This document shows positions 25,451 to 35,044 of a DNA stretch of 64,000 bases, one piece after another. The notes under the pieces are model-generated. The model was not told the origin of the DNA. It saw nothing but the letters and a program-made list of their open reading frames with translations, and did no database searches. This DNA is from JACCSI01 sp035575715 (GTDB lineage: Bacteria > Acidobacteriota > Vicinamibacteria > Vicinamibacterales > UBA2999): positions 62,001-126,000 of the forward strand of contig DATLXN010000040.1 in NCBI GenBank assembly GCA_035575715.1, in the 5' to 3' direction. Made by a program: the position numbers and the translations under genes. Each line of letters begins with the position of its first letter. Position 1 is the first letter of the stretch.

Positions 25451-26097
25451 CGGTGCACCAGATCGCCACGCCGTCCCACGGCCGTTACCTGGTCGATCAG
25501 CCGGCTGCGCCCGGCCCGTTCCCGATGCTCGTCGGCTTCCACGGCTATGCCCAACCTGCGGAGCGCATGCTCGACGAACTCGTGAAGATCCGCGGTCCGC
25601 GGCAGTGGCTGCTGGTCAGCGTGCAGGCCCTCAACCGTTTCTACAATCGCGCCAACGATGTTGTCGCGAACTGGATGACCCGACAAGATCGCGATCTCGC
25701 GATCGCGGATAACCTCGCGTACGTCGAGGCGGTGATCGCCGCAGTGCGACGCGACCACCCGACGACTGACACGATTGTCTACGCCGGCTTCTCGCAAGGC
25801 GTAGCGATGGCCTATCGCGCCACCGCCTTCGTGCGGTCACCCTCCGCGAGCGGCGCGATCCTGCTGGCCGGTGACGTGCCTCCAGATGTCGCGCCGCACC
25901 TGGCCGCGCTGCCGCCGTTGCTTATCGGCCGAGGCACCGCGGATGAGTGGTACACCGAGACGAAGGCCGCGGCCGACGCGACGGTGTTTCACCAGACCGG
26001 CGTCCAACCAACCGTGCACGTCTTCGAAGGCGGGCACGTGTGGGACCCGTCCTTCACCGCGCGAGCCGGCACCTTCCTGGACACGATGAACCGCTAG
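25447..26097 (+). CDS. Phospholipase/carboxylesterase-like alpha/beta-hydrolase
   Basis: GTG at 25447 overlaps the upstream stop by four bases (GTGA), giving a 216-residue protein. Signatures are MLVGFHGYAQPAERML at the oxyanion strand, nucleophile elbow VYAGFSQGVAMAYR (serine in GFSQG), and the final FEGGHVWDPSF with the catalytic histidine. The GFSQG elbow is that of carboxylesterase/thioesterase family proteins. No signal peptide is present. Co-translation with DUF5916 is likely. Confidence 0.85.
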   Translation: MTVHQIATPSHGRYLVDQPAAPGPFPMLVGFHGYAQPAERMLDELVKIRGPRQWLLVSVQALNRFYNRANDVVANWMTRQDRDLAIADNLAYVEAVIAAVRRDHPTTDTIVYAGFSQGVAMAYRATAFVRSPSASGAILLAGDVPPDVAPHLAALPPLLIGRGTADEWYTETKAAADATVFHQTGVQPTVHVFEGGHVWDPSFTARAGTFLDTMNR

Positions 26098-26131
26098 CGA
26101 GCGCCCCCCGTCTAACCGCACGGGGTTTGAT

Positions 26132-28567
26132 GTGCACACACTTGTCCAGGACCTGCGCCACGCGTGGCGCTCGCTGATTCATACCCCGACCTTAACCCTC
26201 GCCGCCGTTCTCTCGCTGGGCTTGGGCATTGGTGCGAACACGACCGTCTTCACCTGGGTGCAGTCGGTGCTGTTGCGACCGATCCCCGGTGCCCAGGACC
26301 CGTCGACGCTCTACGCGACGACGCTCGAGACGCGAGAGGGCAGTGACCGGTCCTGGTCGTATCCGAATTATCGTGACCTGCGCGATCGCGCGTCGCTCGT
26401 CGACCTGTTCGCGCAACGTGACGTGCCGATGAGCGTCTCGGTCGATGGCCGCGCCGAGCGGGCCTATGGCGCGCTCGTCACCGGGAATTATTTCCAGGTC
26501 ATCGGGGTGCAGCCCCTCGTCGGTCGATTGCTCTCACCGCAGGACGATCACACCCCTGGTGCGCATCCAGTCATCGTCTTGAGCCACGCCTATTGGCAAC
26601 GTCGCTTCGGCGGCACGCCCGATATCGTCGGGCGGCAAGTCACCATCAACAACACGCCGATGACGGTGATTGGTGTCGCCGCTGCACCATTTGTCGGCAC
26701 CTCGCTCGGCTTATCGGCCGCCGCGTGGGTGCCGATGGCCATGCAGCCGCAGCTGATGGGCAGCACCCGGCTCGACAACCGTGGCAATGGATGGATGCAG
26801 ACGTTTGCCCGACTCAAACCCGGCGTCGCGCGCGAACAGGCGCAAGCCGAACTCGCGGCAATCATCGCGCAACTCGGCCAGGCGCACCCGGATGTCGTCG
26901 GCGGGTTCCAGATCGATGTCGTGCGTGCGTGGGAAGCGAACTTCGGGGCGTCGTCGCAGCTGGCGCCGATCCTGGCGGTGCTCGCGGTCGTCGTCGCCCT
27001 GGTGTTGCTCATCGCCTGCGCCAACGCCGCCAGTTTGCTGCTGTCGCGCGCGGTCGGGCGTCGCCGGGAAGTGGCCATTCGGTTATCGCTCGGCGCCAAT
27101 CGCAGCCGCTTAGTGCGCCAGTTGTTGTCAGAGGCGATGCTGGTGTCACTCGTAGCCGGCAGCGTAGGCGTGCTCCTGGCCTACTGGACGTCCGATGTGC
27201 TGATGGCATTCGCGCCGCCTACAGACATGCCCATTAGTTTTGGTCTCGGCGTCGATGCGACGACGGTGGGGTATGCCGCGGTCGTTTCGCTGGTGACCGG
27301 CGTGTTGTTTGGGTTGGCGCCGGCGTGGCAAGTGTCGCGCCCTGACACGGCCCATGCCCTGAAAGAGGAAGCCGGGCGAGGGAGCAGCGGCGGGCGGACG
27401 AGTCATCGCCTGCGCAGCACGCTCGTCGTTGCGCAAATCGCGGTGTGCCTGGTCCTGCTCATCGGCGCCGGTTTGTTCATGCGGTCGTTGCAGGCGGCCT
27501 ACGATCTTCAACCGGGTTTTGATCCCGACGGCTTGCTTGTCGCGTCGGTTGATCTGTTCCCCAACGGCTACACCCCGGCGACCGGTCGCCAGTTCCATCA
27601 TCGCCTGACCGAAGCCATCGCTGCGCTGCCGGGCGTGCAGAGCGTTGCGTTGGGACGTCAGGTGCCGCTCGGCTTGGCCGGCAATAGCTCAATGGGCGTG
27701 ACCGTCGAAGGGTATGTCCCGCGCGAGAACGAAGAGGTCAACATCGGCTACAACGCGGTCGGCCCACGATATTTCGAGACGATGAAGATCCCGATGGCGC
27801 GCGGACGCGAGTTCGCGACCCAGGACACGGAACAGTCCCCGAGGGTGGTGATCGTGAACGAGACCATGGCGGCGCGCTACTGGCCTGGTCGCGAGGCGAT
27901 TGGTGGCCGCCTCCGTCTGGGCACGGAGATGTATCAAGTCATCGGCGTCGCGAAGAACATCAACTATGCGCGACTTGCCGAAGGGCCGCAGACGCACATC
28001 TACTTGGCGCTCGAACAGAACTACATCAGTAACGTGGTGCTCCACGTCCGAACCGATGCGGAGCCGGTATCCGCCTTGGCGACCGTGCGCGACACGGTAC
28101 GCCGCCTCGACACCAACTTGCCGCTCTTCGATGCGCGCTCTGCGAACGAACACATGGTGGCGGCATTCTTTGCGCAAAAGATGGGGGCGAACTTGCTCGG
28201 GGCGATGGCGGTGCTCGCGGTCATCCTCTCAGCCGTCGGTCTTTACGGCGTCATTGCGTATGCGGTCAGCCAACGCACTCACGAAATGGGGATCCGTCTG
28301 GCGCTCGGCGCGGCGCCCGCGGATTTATTGATGATGGTGTTGCGGCAAGGTCTGCTGTTGACCGGGGTCGGCTTAGCGATCGGGTTGGTGCTGGCGTTTG
28401 TCGCGACCGGCTTCATGCGGTCGCTGCTACCCGGCATCGCCCCGCGGGATCCGATCACCTTCATCGGCGTGCCGCTGCTGCTGACCGCGATCGCGACGGT
28501 CGCGGCGCTGATTCCCGCGCGTCGCGCGAGCAGCGTCGACCCGTTGGTGGCGCTGCGCTACGAGTAA
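26132..28567 (+). CDS. Large orphan ABC permease, MacB/FtsX type (acidobacterial duplicated permease)
   Basis: The 811-residue product starts MHTLVQDLRHAWRSLIHTPT, the usual opening of the ADOP-type permeases expanded in Acidobacteriota. It has a first membrane helix (TLTLAAVLSLGLGIGANTTVF), a long MacB-like periplasmic domain, and two FtsX-type membrane blocks (about 280-430 and 690-811) with VALVLLIACANAASLLLSRA and HEMGIRLALGAAPADLL. The C-terminus ends DPLVALRYE. No ATPase gene is adjacent, as is typical. Such proteins may borrow an ATPase or act in envelope transport; the substrate is unknown. Confidence 0.92.
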   Translation: MHTLVQDLRHAWRSLIHTPTLTLAAVLSLGLGIGANTTVFTWVQSVLLRPIPGAQDPSTLYATTLETREGSDRSWSYPNYRDLRDRASLVDLFAQRDVPMSVSVDGRAERAYGALVTGNYFQVIGVQPLVGRLLSPQDDHTPGAHPVIVLSHAYWQRRFGGTPDIVGRQVTINNTPMTVIGVAAAPFVGTSLGLSAAAWVPMAMQPQLMGSTRLDNRGNGWMQTFARLKPGVAREQAQAELAAIIAQLGQAHPDVVGGFQIDVVRAWEANFGASSQLAPILAVLAVVVALVLLIACANAASLLLSRAVGRRREVAIRLSLGANRSRLVRQLLSEAMLVSLVAGSVGVLLAYWTSDVLMAFAPPTDMPISFGLGVDATTVGYAAVVSLVTGVLFGLAPAWQVSRPDTAHALKEEAGRGSSGGRTSHRLRSTLVVAQIAVCLVLLIGAGLFMRSLQAAYDLQPGFDPDGLLVASVDLFPNGYTPATGRQFHHRLTEAIAALPGVQSVALGRQVPLGLAGNSSMGVTVEGYVPRENEEVNIGYNAVGPRYFETMKIPMARGREFATQDTEQSPRVVIVNETMAARYWPGREAIGGRLRLGTEMYQVIGVAKNINYARLAEGPQTHIYLALEQNYISNVVLHVRTDAEPVSALATVRDTVRRLDTNLPLFDARSANEHMVAAFFAQKMGANLLGAMAVLAVILSAVGLYGVIAYAVSQRTHEMGIRLALGAAPADLLMMVLRQGLLLTGVGLAIGLVLAFVATGFMRSLLPGIAPRDPITFIGVPLLLTAIATVAALIPARRASSVDPLVALRYE

Positions 28568-28608
28568 ACGACCGACGACCGACGCCAAGTAGATAAGCCA
28601 CAGAGCCG

Positions 28609-29592
28609 CTAAGCCTTGTTGCGTAATCGCTTAGCCAATTCCACGACTGTCAACGGCGACGAACCCTCCGCCTTGTTGTTCACCAGAATGTAAATTTTGC
28701 GCCCCCGCGCCAGCGTTCGACGCGCGAGCTGTTCGACTTGCCGTCGCATCGCCTCGTCGGGCGCGATGATCCGGTTAAACGGCCGGAAGGCTTCCCGTTG
28801 GTCCTCGTACCAGGTGCCCGGCTTGAGCAGCAGTCGCACCACGCTGAACGGCAGGTCCTCCGGCGGGACCACGTCGGCCTGGTCGCCGGGCATCGGCATC
28901 GCGCTCCAGTAGTTGTAGGTGTGGGCGACGCCGTGCGCGGCGAGCAGTTGACGGTAGTCCTCGGTCAGCAACGTGCGGTCGCGCAGCTCGATTGCATAGT
29001 CAAACTGATCGGGGAGACCGCCGAGGAACGTGTCGAGGCGCTGGAGGAAGACGGCCGGATCGAGTCGCATCCCGCGCGCGAACGGAGGAAATTCGAGAAT
29101 GATCGGGCCGGTGTGCGCGGAGAAGGCCGCGGCCAATGGCTCCAGAAGATCGCTGGCTAGCCGATCGAGCGAAAGGAAATCCGGGTTCTGTTGCGGCGTG
29201 CTGCCGGAGTCACGCAGCGTAAAGGCGGTGACGCCGGCCGGGGCCTTGATGCAACAGCGGAAGCCGTCCGGCAACTGCGACGCGTAGGCCACGAGGTCAG
29301 GGATCGGCAGCGGCGCGTAATAGCTCCGGTCGATCCCGACGGTCGACAACAGCGGATGCCGTGCGTATTCGCGCAACCCCTCCTGTGCCAACTCGCTCTG
29401 GGGTCGGTTGTCGCTGTAGACGATTCCGGCCCAACCCGGGAAGCTCCACGAACTGGTGCCCAGATAGACGCCGGACGGCAGCGCCGCGGCGATCACAGCC
29501 GCCTCGGCGTAATGCGCCGCCAGGTCGACGCCTCGCGCCGGCGACCCGGCGCCGTCTTCGACCTCACCAAACAACGACAGCTGATCGGACAC
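28609..29592 (-). CDS. DUF72 (YecE-like) protein
   Basis: The 327-residue protein matches DUF72: YLGTSSWSFPGWAGIVYSD, VGIDRSYYAPLPI, KAPAGVTAF, ILEFPPFARG and FDYAIELRDRTLL, with a TIM-barrel-like order. It has no signal peptide. Its GTG start shares a -10-like element with rsgA, which is transcribed in the opposite direction. Its function is unknown. Confidence 0.88.
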   Translation of the reverse strand: MSDQLSLFGEVEDGAGSPARGVDLAAHYAEAAVIAAALPSGVYLGTSSWSFPGWAGIVYSDNRPQSELAQEGLREYARHPLLSTVGIDRSYYAPLPIPDLVAYASQLPDGFRCCIKAPAGVTAFTLRDSGSTPQQNPDFLSLDRLASDLLEPLAAAFSAHTGPIILEFPPFARGMRLDPAVFLQRLDTFLGGLPDQFDYAIELRDRTLLTEDYRQLLAAHGVAHTYNYWSAMPMPGDQADVVPPEDLPFSVVRLLLKPGTWYEDQREAFRPFNRIIAPDEAMRRQVEQLARRTLARGRKIYILVNNKAEGSSPLTVVELAKRLRNKA

Positions 29593-29598
29593 GTGCTT

Positions 29599-29605
29599 TA
29601 TCCTA
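29599..29605. promoter_or_regulatory. Overlapping divergent -10 boxes for the DUF72 gene and rsgA
   Basis: The near-palindrome TTATCCTAA supplies TATCCT on the plus strand (29599-29604), eight bases before the rsgA ATG, and TAGGAT on the minus strand (29600-29605), seven bases before the DUF72 GTG. Both transcripts would be leaderless and RNA polymerase could serve only one at a time. Confidence 0.5.
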
Positions 29606-29612
29606 AGTTGAG

Positions 29613-30712
29613 ATGTCTGCGCTGCACGAACTTGGTTGGGACGACCGGTGGGCTTCGCTCTTTGCGCCGCTGGCCGAAGACGGTGTGGTGCCGGCGCGTG
29701 TCGCGATTGAATTCAACCATATCTTCAAGGTCATGACCGAGGACGGCGAGCTCCAGGCGCAACACTCGGGACGCCTGCTGCACCGGGCGAGCGCCCGCAA
29801 CGAATTGTGTGCGGTTGGCGACTGGGTCGCGGTACGCAAAACAGCAGGGGAGCAGACCGGGACGATCGAGGAGATCCTCACCAGGCGAAGCAAGTTTTCG
29901 CGAAAAGTGGCCGGCGATTTGACCGAGGAGCAAGTAGTCGCCGCAAATATCGACACCGTCTTCCTGGTGATGGGATTGGATCGCGATTACAATCCGCGGC
30001 GACTGGAGCGGTATCTCCTGATGTCGTACGAAAGCGGCGCGAGTCCGGTGGTTCTTCTCAGCAAGGCCGACTTGGTTTCAGACGTCGCCGGGCCAGTCGC
30101 GGAAATATCCGCCTTGGCGCCGGGCATTCCGGTCCACGCGATCACCGCCGTGGCGCGCGCGCTCGACGACGGCAGCGTGGTCCAGCCCGACGTGTCGATG
30201 CTCGAGCCGTATCTCGGGGTCGGGCGGACCGGCGCCTTGCTCGGATCGTCCGGGGCGGGCAAGTCGACGCTGATCAATGCGCTCGCGGGCAACACCACGC
30301 TCAAGACGGCCGCGGTTCGCCCGAGTGACCAGCGCGGGCGGCACACCACGCGTCATCGCCAGTTGATCGTGCTTCCTGGGCGAGGCCTGTTGATCGATAC
30401 GCCCGGGATGCGGGAACTGCAGCTGTGGGACATTACCGAATCGACCAAGGACACCTTCGAGGACATCGAAGCGCTGGGTGAGAATTGTCATTTCACGAAC
30501 TGCCAGCATCGCGATGAGCCACGCTGCGCGGTCAAAGTGGCGGTCGACGAGGGGGCGCTGACCGCCGAACGGCTCGCGAGCTACGTCAAGCTGCAGGAAG
30601 AAGGGCGAGCCCTCGATGCGCGGCGCGACGTCCGCGCGCAAATCGACGAGAAGCGCCGGTCAAAAACGATCGGCAAGTCCCTGAAGCAGCTGTATAAGGA
30701 TCGCGGTCGCGA

Positions 30713-30716
<4 letters not shown>
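29613..30716 (+). CDS. rsgA: Ribosome small-subunit-dependent GTPase A
   Basis: RsgA is a circularly permuted GTPase that helps mature the 30S subunit. The 367-residue protein has an OB-fold N-terminal part (VGDWVAVRKTAGEQTGTIEE), G4 motif LLSKADLV before G1 (GSSGAGKSTLINAL, K217), then G3 DTPGMREL and a C-terminal zinc-binding region (ENCHFTNCQHRDEPRCAV). The order G4-G1-G3 is the permutation typical of the family. Its TGA overlaps the ATG of the nitroreductase gene. Confidence 0.96.
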
Positions 30717-31378
<662 letters not shown>

Positions 31379-31485
31379 TGCTGGGCCAGTTGTCTTGAAG
31401 TGGATGGGAGCCAGGGCGACCTGCGAAACAGGCCGTCCGGCCCGCGAACACCACCTGTCCGCGGTGTGGCGATGATCGGCTGCGT

Positions 31486-32820
31486 TTACGGCGTGCGTTC
31501 GAGTTCGCCGGGAATCACCCGCGCGTTAGGGAAGGTCGCCAGCAGCGACTGATGAACCGCCGCGGCTTGCTCGCGCGTGGCGAACCGACCAACCAACAGC
31601 CGGCGGCGCACCCCGGTGGCCAACGGCAAGTCGACGGCATAGACCGCGAGCTTGTTCGCGCGCAGCGTGTTCTCGACCGCGGTCGCCTGTCGCGGCGTGT
31701 CGTAGGTCCCGACGACGATCGAGAAGGCGCCGTTCGCCAGCGGCGGAGGGGTCAACGGGGTGAGTGAGTCGGGTGCCGGGACCGCCGTTGCGCCAGGCAT
31801 GATCGCCGGCTGCGGCGCGCGTACGTCGAGCGGGGCGACGTCGTCAAGAAGTCGCAACGGATTCCCGACGGTGCGCGAGACCAACCAGACCAACGCGATG
31901 AGCACCACGACCGCGAGAATCGCCGCCAGGCGGCCCCACCGTCCGGTCGCCCGACGAACGGCGTCGCGACGCTGCACGTGACGCGGGACGGTGAGCCCGA
32001 GAGACGTCGCCGCCTCCATGATGAAAACGTCGCTGATGATGGCTGTCCGGGCCACCGAGGCGGCCATCAACGCACGGTCGCACATCAAGTTGATCATCCG
32101 CGGCACGCCACTGGTGATCGCATGAACGATATCGACGGCGCGTGGTGAAAACGTCACGGCAGTCGCCCCTCGTGCGACCCACAGCCGGTGGGTAATGTAC
32201 GCCTCGACCTCTTCGCGGTTCAGTGGCTTCAGCAGGCAGCGAATCGAGATCCGCTGGTCGAGTTGCCGCAGCTTGGCGTCGTGCAGCGCGTCGAGCAGGT
32301 TCAACTGGCCCACCAGCACGATCTGCAACAGTTTTTGCTCGTTGGTCTCGAGGTTCGACAGAATCCGAATTTCTTCGAGGACCTCCGTCGACAGGTGCTG
32401 GGCCTCGTCGATGATCAGCACGGCGGACCCGTGCAGCGGCACCAACGACAGCAGGAAGTCGTGCAGTGTGCGGATCAGTTCGTGTTTGCTGGCCGTCGCC
32501 AGCCGTCCGGTGCGCAAAGCGTCGCGCGACACCACACCGTAACTGAGCAGCACTTCGCGCAGAAGCTCTTCGACGGACAGGAAGGGATTGAGAATCAGCG
32601 CGGTAAACGTGGTCTGATCGAATTGCTCCAGAACGGTACGGCAGAGGGTTGTTTTCCCGGTGCCGATGTCACCGGTCAGGACGATGAACCCCTCCTTGCG
32701 ACGGATCGCCTGCCACACTTGTTGGAGGGCAACGTCGTGTGATTCGCTGCGGTAGAGGAAGCGCGGATCCGGGGTCAGGCTGAACGGGGGCTGGACGAAT
32801 CCGTAGTATTCCTCGTACAT
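31486..32820 (-). CDS. ExeA/GspA-like AAA ATPase with membrane anchor and C-terminal SPOR domain
   Basis: The 444-residue protein starts MYEEYYGFVQPPFSLTPDP, typical of ExeA-like ATPases. It has Walker A GDIGTGKTTL, Walker B AVLIIDEAQHLS, and RMINLMCDRALMAA in the AAA C-domain. A single membrane helix follows (LAAILAVVVLIALVWLVS, residues about 295-315), then a proline-rich linker and a SPOR-like domain (FSIVVGTYDTPRQA; RRLLVGRFATREQAAAVHQ). SPOR domains bind denuded peptidoglycan. The ATPase would be cytoplasmic and SPOR periplasmic. It lies four bases before the stop of its partner gene, which has a HELQH motif. Confidence 0.88.
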   Translation of the reverse strand: MYEEYYGFVQPPFSLTPDPRFLYRSESHDVALQQVWQAIRRKEGFIVLTGDIGTGKTTLCRTVLEQFDQTTFTALILNPFLSVEELLREVLLSYGVVSRDALRTGRLATASKHELIRTLHDFLLSLVPLHGSAVLIIDEAQHLSTEVLEEIRILSNLETNEQKLLQIVLVGQLNLLDALHDAKLRQLDQRISIRCLLKPLNREEVEAYITHRLWVARGATAVTFSPRAVDIVHAITSGVPRMINLMCDRALMAASVARTAIISDVFIMEAATSLGLTVPRHVQRRDAVRRATGRWGRLAAILAVVVLIALVWLVSRTVGNPLRLLDDVAPLDVRAPQPAIMPGATAVPAPDSLTPLTPPPLANGAFSIVVGTYDTPRQATAVENTLRANKLAVYAVDLPLATGVRRRLLVGRFATREQAAAVHQSLLATFPNARVIPGELERTP

Positions 32821-32823
32821 GCG

Positions 32824-33447
32824 TCAGGGGGGAAGCATACCGCGCGCACGCCGATAGACGATGTGCCACTCGGCCGGATCTAGCCCCTGTATCGATTCGG
32901 CCACACGAGTGCCACGTGACCCTAACAGCTCGCGCCGCACCTCGTCGCCGACCCGGCGTGCGGCAAGGGTGTCCCAGCCGTTGGTATGCCCCGGCATGCT
33001 GATGCCGTGCTGCCGGTAATGCGCGGCCAGTGAAGCGGCGTCGACGATCGACGGCTGCTCGGCAATCTCGACCGCATGCTGGAGCTCATGACCCAGTGCC
33101 GCCACGGCGGCGTCGCCACTCAGCTGCGGGTGGAGCGAGACGCGAACGTAACGAAACTCCCTGCTCGCGGCCATCCAATTGAGGCGGCCTGCGAGCCGGC
33201 TGTCGAGCCACGGTTGCATCTGCAAATAGACGATGACGTCTTTCTTCTCGAGGCGTTCGACGAGTGTGCGCACCGTGTCGGACCGTTGCAGGCCGTCGAG
33301 GACGACAGCAGTCGCGCGGCTATCGTAAGGGCGGAGCCGCGGTCCGCCCTCGTTGGGGCTGGCCGACGGGGTGCGTGCGGGTCCGGCACCAAGCACGACA
33401 GGTGACATCATGATGAGCAGGAGGAGCGACAGGCACAGCTTGAACAT
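32824..33447 (-). CDS. Secreted protein with HEXXH-like motif
   Basis: The 207-residue product has a signal peptide (MFKLCLSLLLLIMMSPVVLG). It contains ALGHELQHAVEIAEQP (HELQH) in an otherwise unfamiliar sequence, and the C-terminal segment ESIQGLDPAEWHIVYRRARG. HELQH matches the zinc-protease HEXXH pattern, but no third ligand can be assigned, so peptidase activity is only possible. It precedes the ExeA/SPOR ATPase by three bases in the same direction, so the two probably form an operon acting at the cell wall. Confidence 0.7.
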   Translation of the reverse strand: MFKLCLSLLLLIMMSPVVLGAGPARTPSASPNEGGPRLRPYDSRATAVVLDGLQRSDTVRTLVERLEKKDVIVYLQMQPWLDSRLAGRLNWMAASREFRYVRVSLHPQLSGDAAVAALGHELQHAVEIAEQPSIVDAASLAAHYRQHGISMPGHTNGWDTLAARRVGDEVRRELLGSRGTRVAESIQGLDPAEWHIVYRRARGMLPP

Positions 33448-33484
33448 GGCGGTTTCTCCGCCTGGTCAGCTCAGCACCATCGAA

Positions 33485-33523
33485 AGAACTCAGAACTCAG
33501 AACTCAGATTCAGAACTCAGAAC
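33485..33523. repeat. Heptanucleotide repeat (AGAACTC)4
   Basis: AGAACTC occurs at 33485, 33492 and 33499, then a shortened AGATTC, then again at 33512, followed by a partial AGAAC. It lies in the 335-base gap 33448-33782, which holds no gene, only this repeat, the CGACCAC repeat and a -10-like box. Confidence 0.9.
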
Positions 33524-33570
33524 AAAACAAACGCACGGCGGAACGACGGAACGGAACACTGGCTACTGGA

Positions 33571-33675
33571 GACCGGCCACCGATTACCGACCCCGACCAC
33601 CGACCACCGACCACCGACCACCGACCACCGACCACCGACCACCGACTACTGGCCACCGGCCACCGGCCACCGGCT
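33571..33675. repeat. Heptanucleotide repeat (CGACCAC)n with variant CGGCCAC ends
   Basis: The core consists of about seven tandem copies of CGACCAC from 33594 to about 33646. Flanking copies read CGGCCAC or CGATTAC on both sides. The pattern is nearly pure with point variation at one position. It is the longest heptanucleotide repeat in the window and lies upstream of the double-cyclophilin gene. Confidence 0.9.
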
Positions 33676-33771
33676 GGCTGCTTGCGAACTCCGTGTTGTA
33701 GACGGCCCGCGTCGTGGACCGGTTCGGCTGTGCGGGTAATTGGCTGACACCAATGGTGGGACGGAGCGCCT

Positions 33772-33777
33772 TACAAT
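33772..33777 (+). promoter_or_regulatory. -10-like box of the double-cyclophilin gene
   Basis: TACAAT ends five bases before the ATG chosen at 33783. The spacing suits leaderless transcription and supports this start over one further upstream. Confidence 0.45.
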
Positions 33778-33782
33778 CGCTC

Positions 33783-34931
33783 ATGCGCATTGTGTTGGTG
33801 ATCCTGATCGCGACGCTTGGGCTGGGCGCCACGCAACGGCCGACGTCGAAGCCAGTTCCGCCGAGGGCGCCGGTCGTCGCACCGCCGTTTCAGAATCCGT
33901 ATGCCCCCGAGGAACTTCGCAACAAGCAGGCGGTCATCGAGACCGCCGCGGGCACGATCGTCCTGGACCTGCTCGATGAGCGGGCGCCGATGCATGTTGC
34001 GCATTTCATCAAGACCGCACGTGACGGCAACTACGACGGCACTACGTTCCATCGCGTCATCCGTCACGGGATCATCCAGGGCGGCGATCCGCTGTCGAAG
34101 GACCTGACGGCCGGGGATCGTTACGGCACCGGCGGACTGAACCGGCTCACACCGGAGTTGAATTCAGAGAAACACACGCGCGGCGCCGTGTCAGCCGTGC
34201 TGGTCCCGAACCGGCCCGATAGCGCGGGGACGCAGTTTTTTATCTGCGTGGCCGACCAGCCGGCGCTGGACGGGCAATACACGATCTTCGCGCGGGTGGC
34301 GGAAGGCATCGCCGTCGCGCAAAAACTCTCGGAAGCCGCGGCCAACGACAAAGGGGCGCCTATTGAACGCCTCGTGATGACCAAAGTGACGATCCGCGAG
34401 AAGCCCGCGCCAGTGCCGGAGCCATTCGCCACTGACCCAGTGTCCGCTTTATCGCAATACCGCGCCGTCCTCGAAACATCGCTTGGCGAGGTGACAATCG
34501 AGTTCACGCCGGACAAAGCGCCCGAGCATGTGCGTAACTTCCTCCGCCTCGCCGGCGCTGGCGTGTATGACGGCACCACCTTCCATCGCGTGGTCAAGGG
34601 ATTCGTCGTGCAGACCGGGCACATGCCGACGCGGCGTGAACCGCTGGCCGAGCATCAGCAGAAGTTTGTCCGCGATCTGAAAGCGGAGTTCAACGATCAG
34701 CCCCACGACCTCGGCACCGTGTCAATGGCGCGGCTGGCTGACCCGGACACCGCGAATACCTCGTTCTTCATCGTCACCGCGCGAGCGCAGATGCTCGATA
34801 ACAAGTACACCGTGTTCGGGCGTGTCGTCAGCGGCTTGGACGTCGTCCAGAAGATCGAGGCGGCGGCGGTCAACGGTGAGTCGCCGGTGGACAGAATCGA
34901 GTTGCGGCGCGTTCGCGTGGAACGCAGGTAG
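33783..34931 (+). CDS. Exported peptidyl-prolyl isomerase with two cyclophilin domains
   Basis: From ATG 33783 the 382-residue product has a signal peptide (MRIVLVILIATLGLGATQ). Two cyclophilin domains follow: the first around residues 50-205 (DGNYDGTTFHRVIRHGIIQG; GTQFFICVADQPALDG), the second around 225-378 (GVYDGTTFHRVVKGFVVQTG; NTSFFIVTARAQMLD). Both carry the FHRV and Q/F-F-I signature blocks of the active site. The protein should catalyse proline cis-trans isomerisation in the periplasm. Its TAG stop is part of hairpin array D. Confidence 0.92.
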   Translation: MRIVLVILIATLGLGATQRPTSKPVPPRAPVVAPPFQNPYAPEELRNKQAVIETAAGTIVLDLLDERAPMHVAHFIKTARDGNYDGTTFHRVIRHGIIQGGDPLSKDLTAGDRYGTGGLNRLTPELNSEKHTRGAVSAVLVPNRPDSAGTQFFICVADQPALDGQYTIFARVAEGIAVAQKLSEAAANDKGAPIERLVMTKVTIREKPAPVPEPFATDPVSALSQYRAVLETSLGEVTIEFTPDKAPEHVRNFLRLAGAGVYDGTTFHRVVKGFVVQTGHMPTRREPLAEHQQKFVRDLKAEFNDQPHDLGTVSMARLADPDTANTSFFIVTARAQMLDNKYTVFGRVVSGLDVVQKIEAAAVNGESPVDRIELRRVRVERR

Positions 34932-35042
34932 GACGCGAGGCGTTGGGCGCGACGCGCAGGACACGGCGACTTTGCTGACGTGCGGGACACGCGGCGCTAC
35001 GCGCGCGTGCAGGAGCGTCGCCGTTCGGCGACGCGTCGGCAT
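34929..35042 (+). repeat. Hairpin array D starting in the cyclophilin stop codon
   Basis: The stop context is GGTAGGAC. Linkers GCAGGAC (34956), GCGGGAC (34982) and GCAGGAG (35009) follow at 26- and 27-base spacing. They separate palindromic units such as ACGCGGCGCTACGCGCGCGT and CGTCGCCGTTCGGCGACG. This array uses the GCAGGAC linker form, while arrays B, C and E use GTGGGACC. Confidence 0.85.
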
Positions 35043-35044
35043 CG

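Noticed and set aside
32824..33447. Confident call of a zinc peptidase from HELQH
   Set aside because: The five-residue motif alone is weak; no third ligand or known family could be matched.
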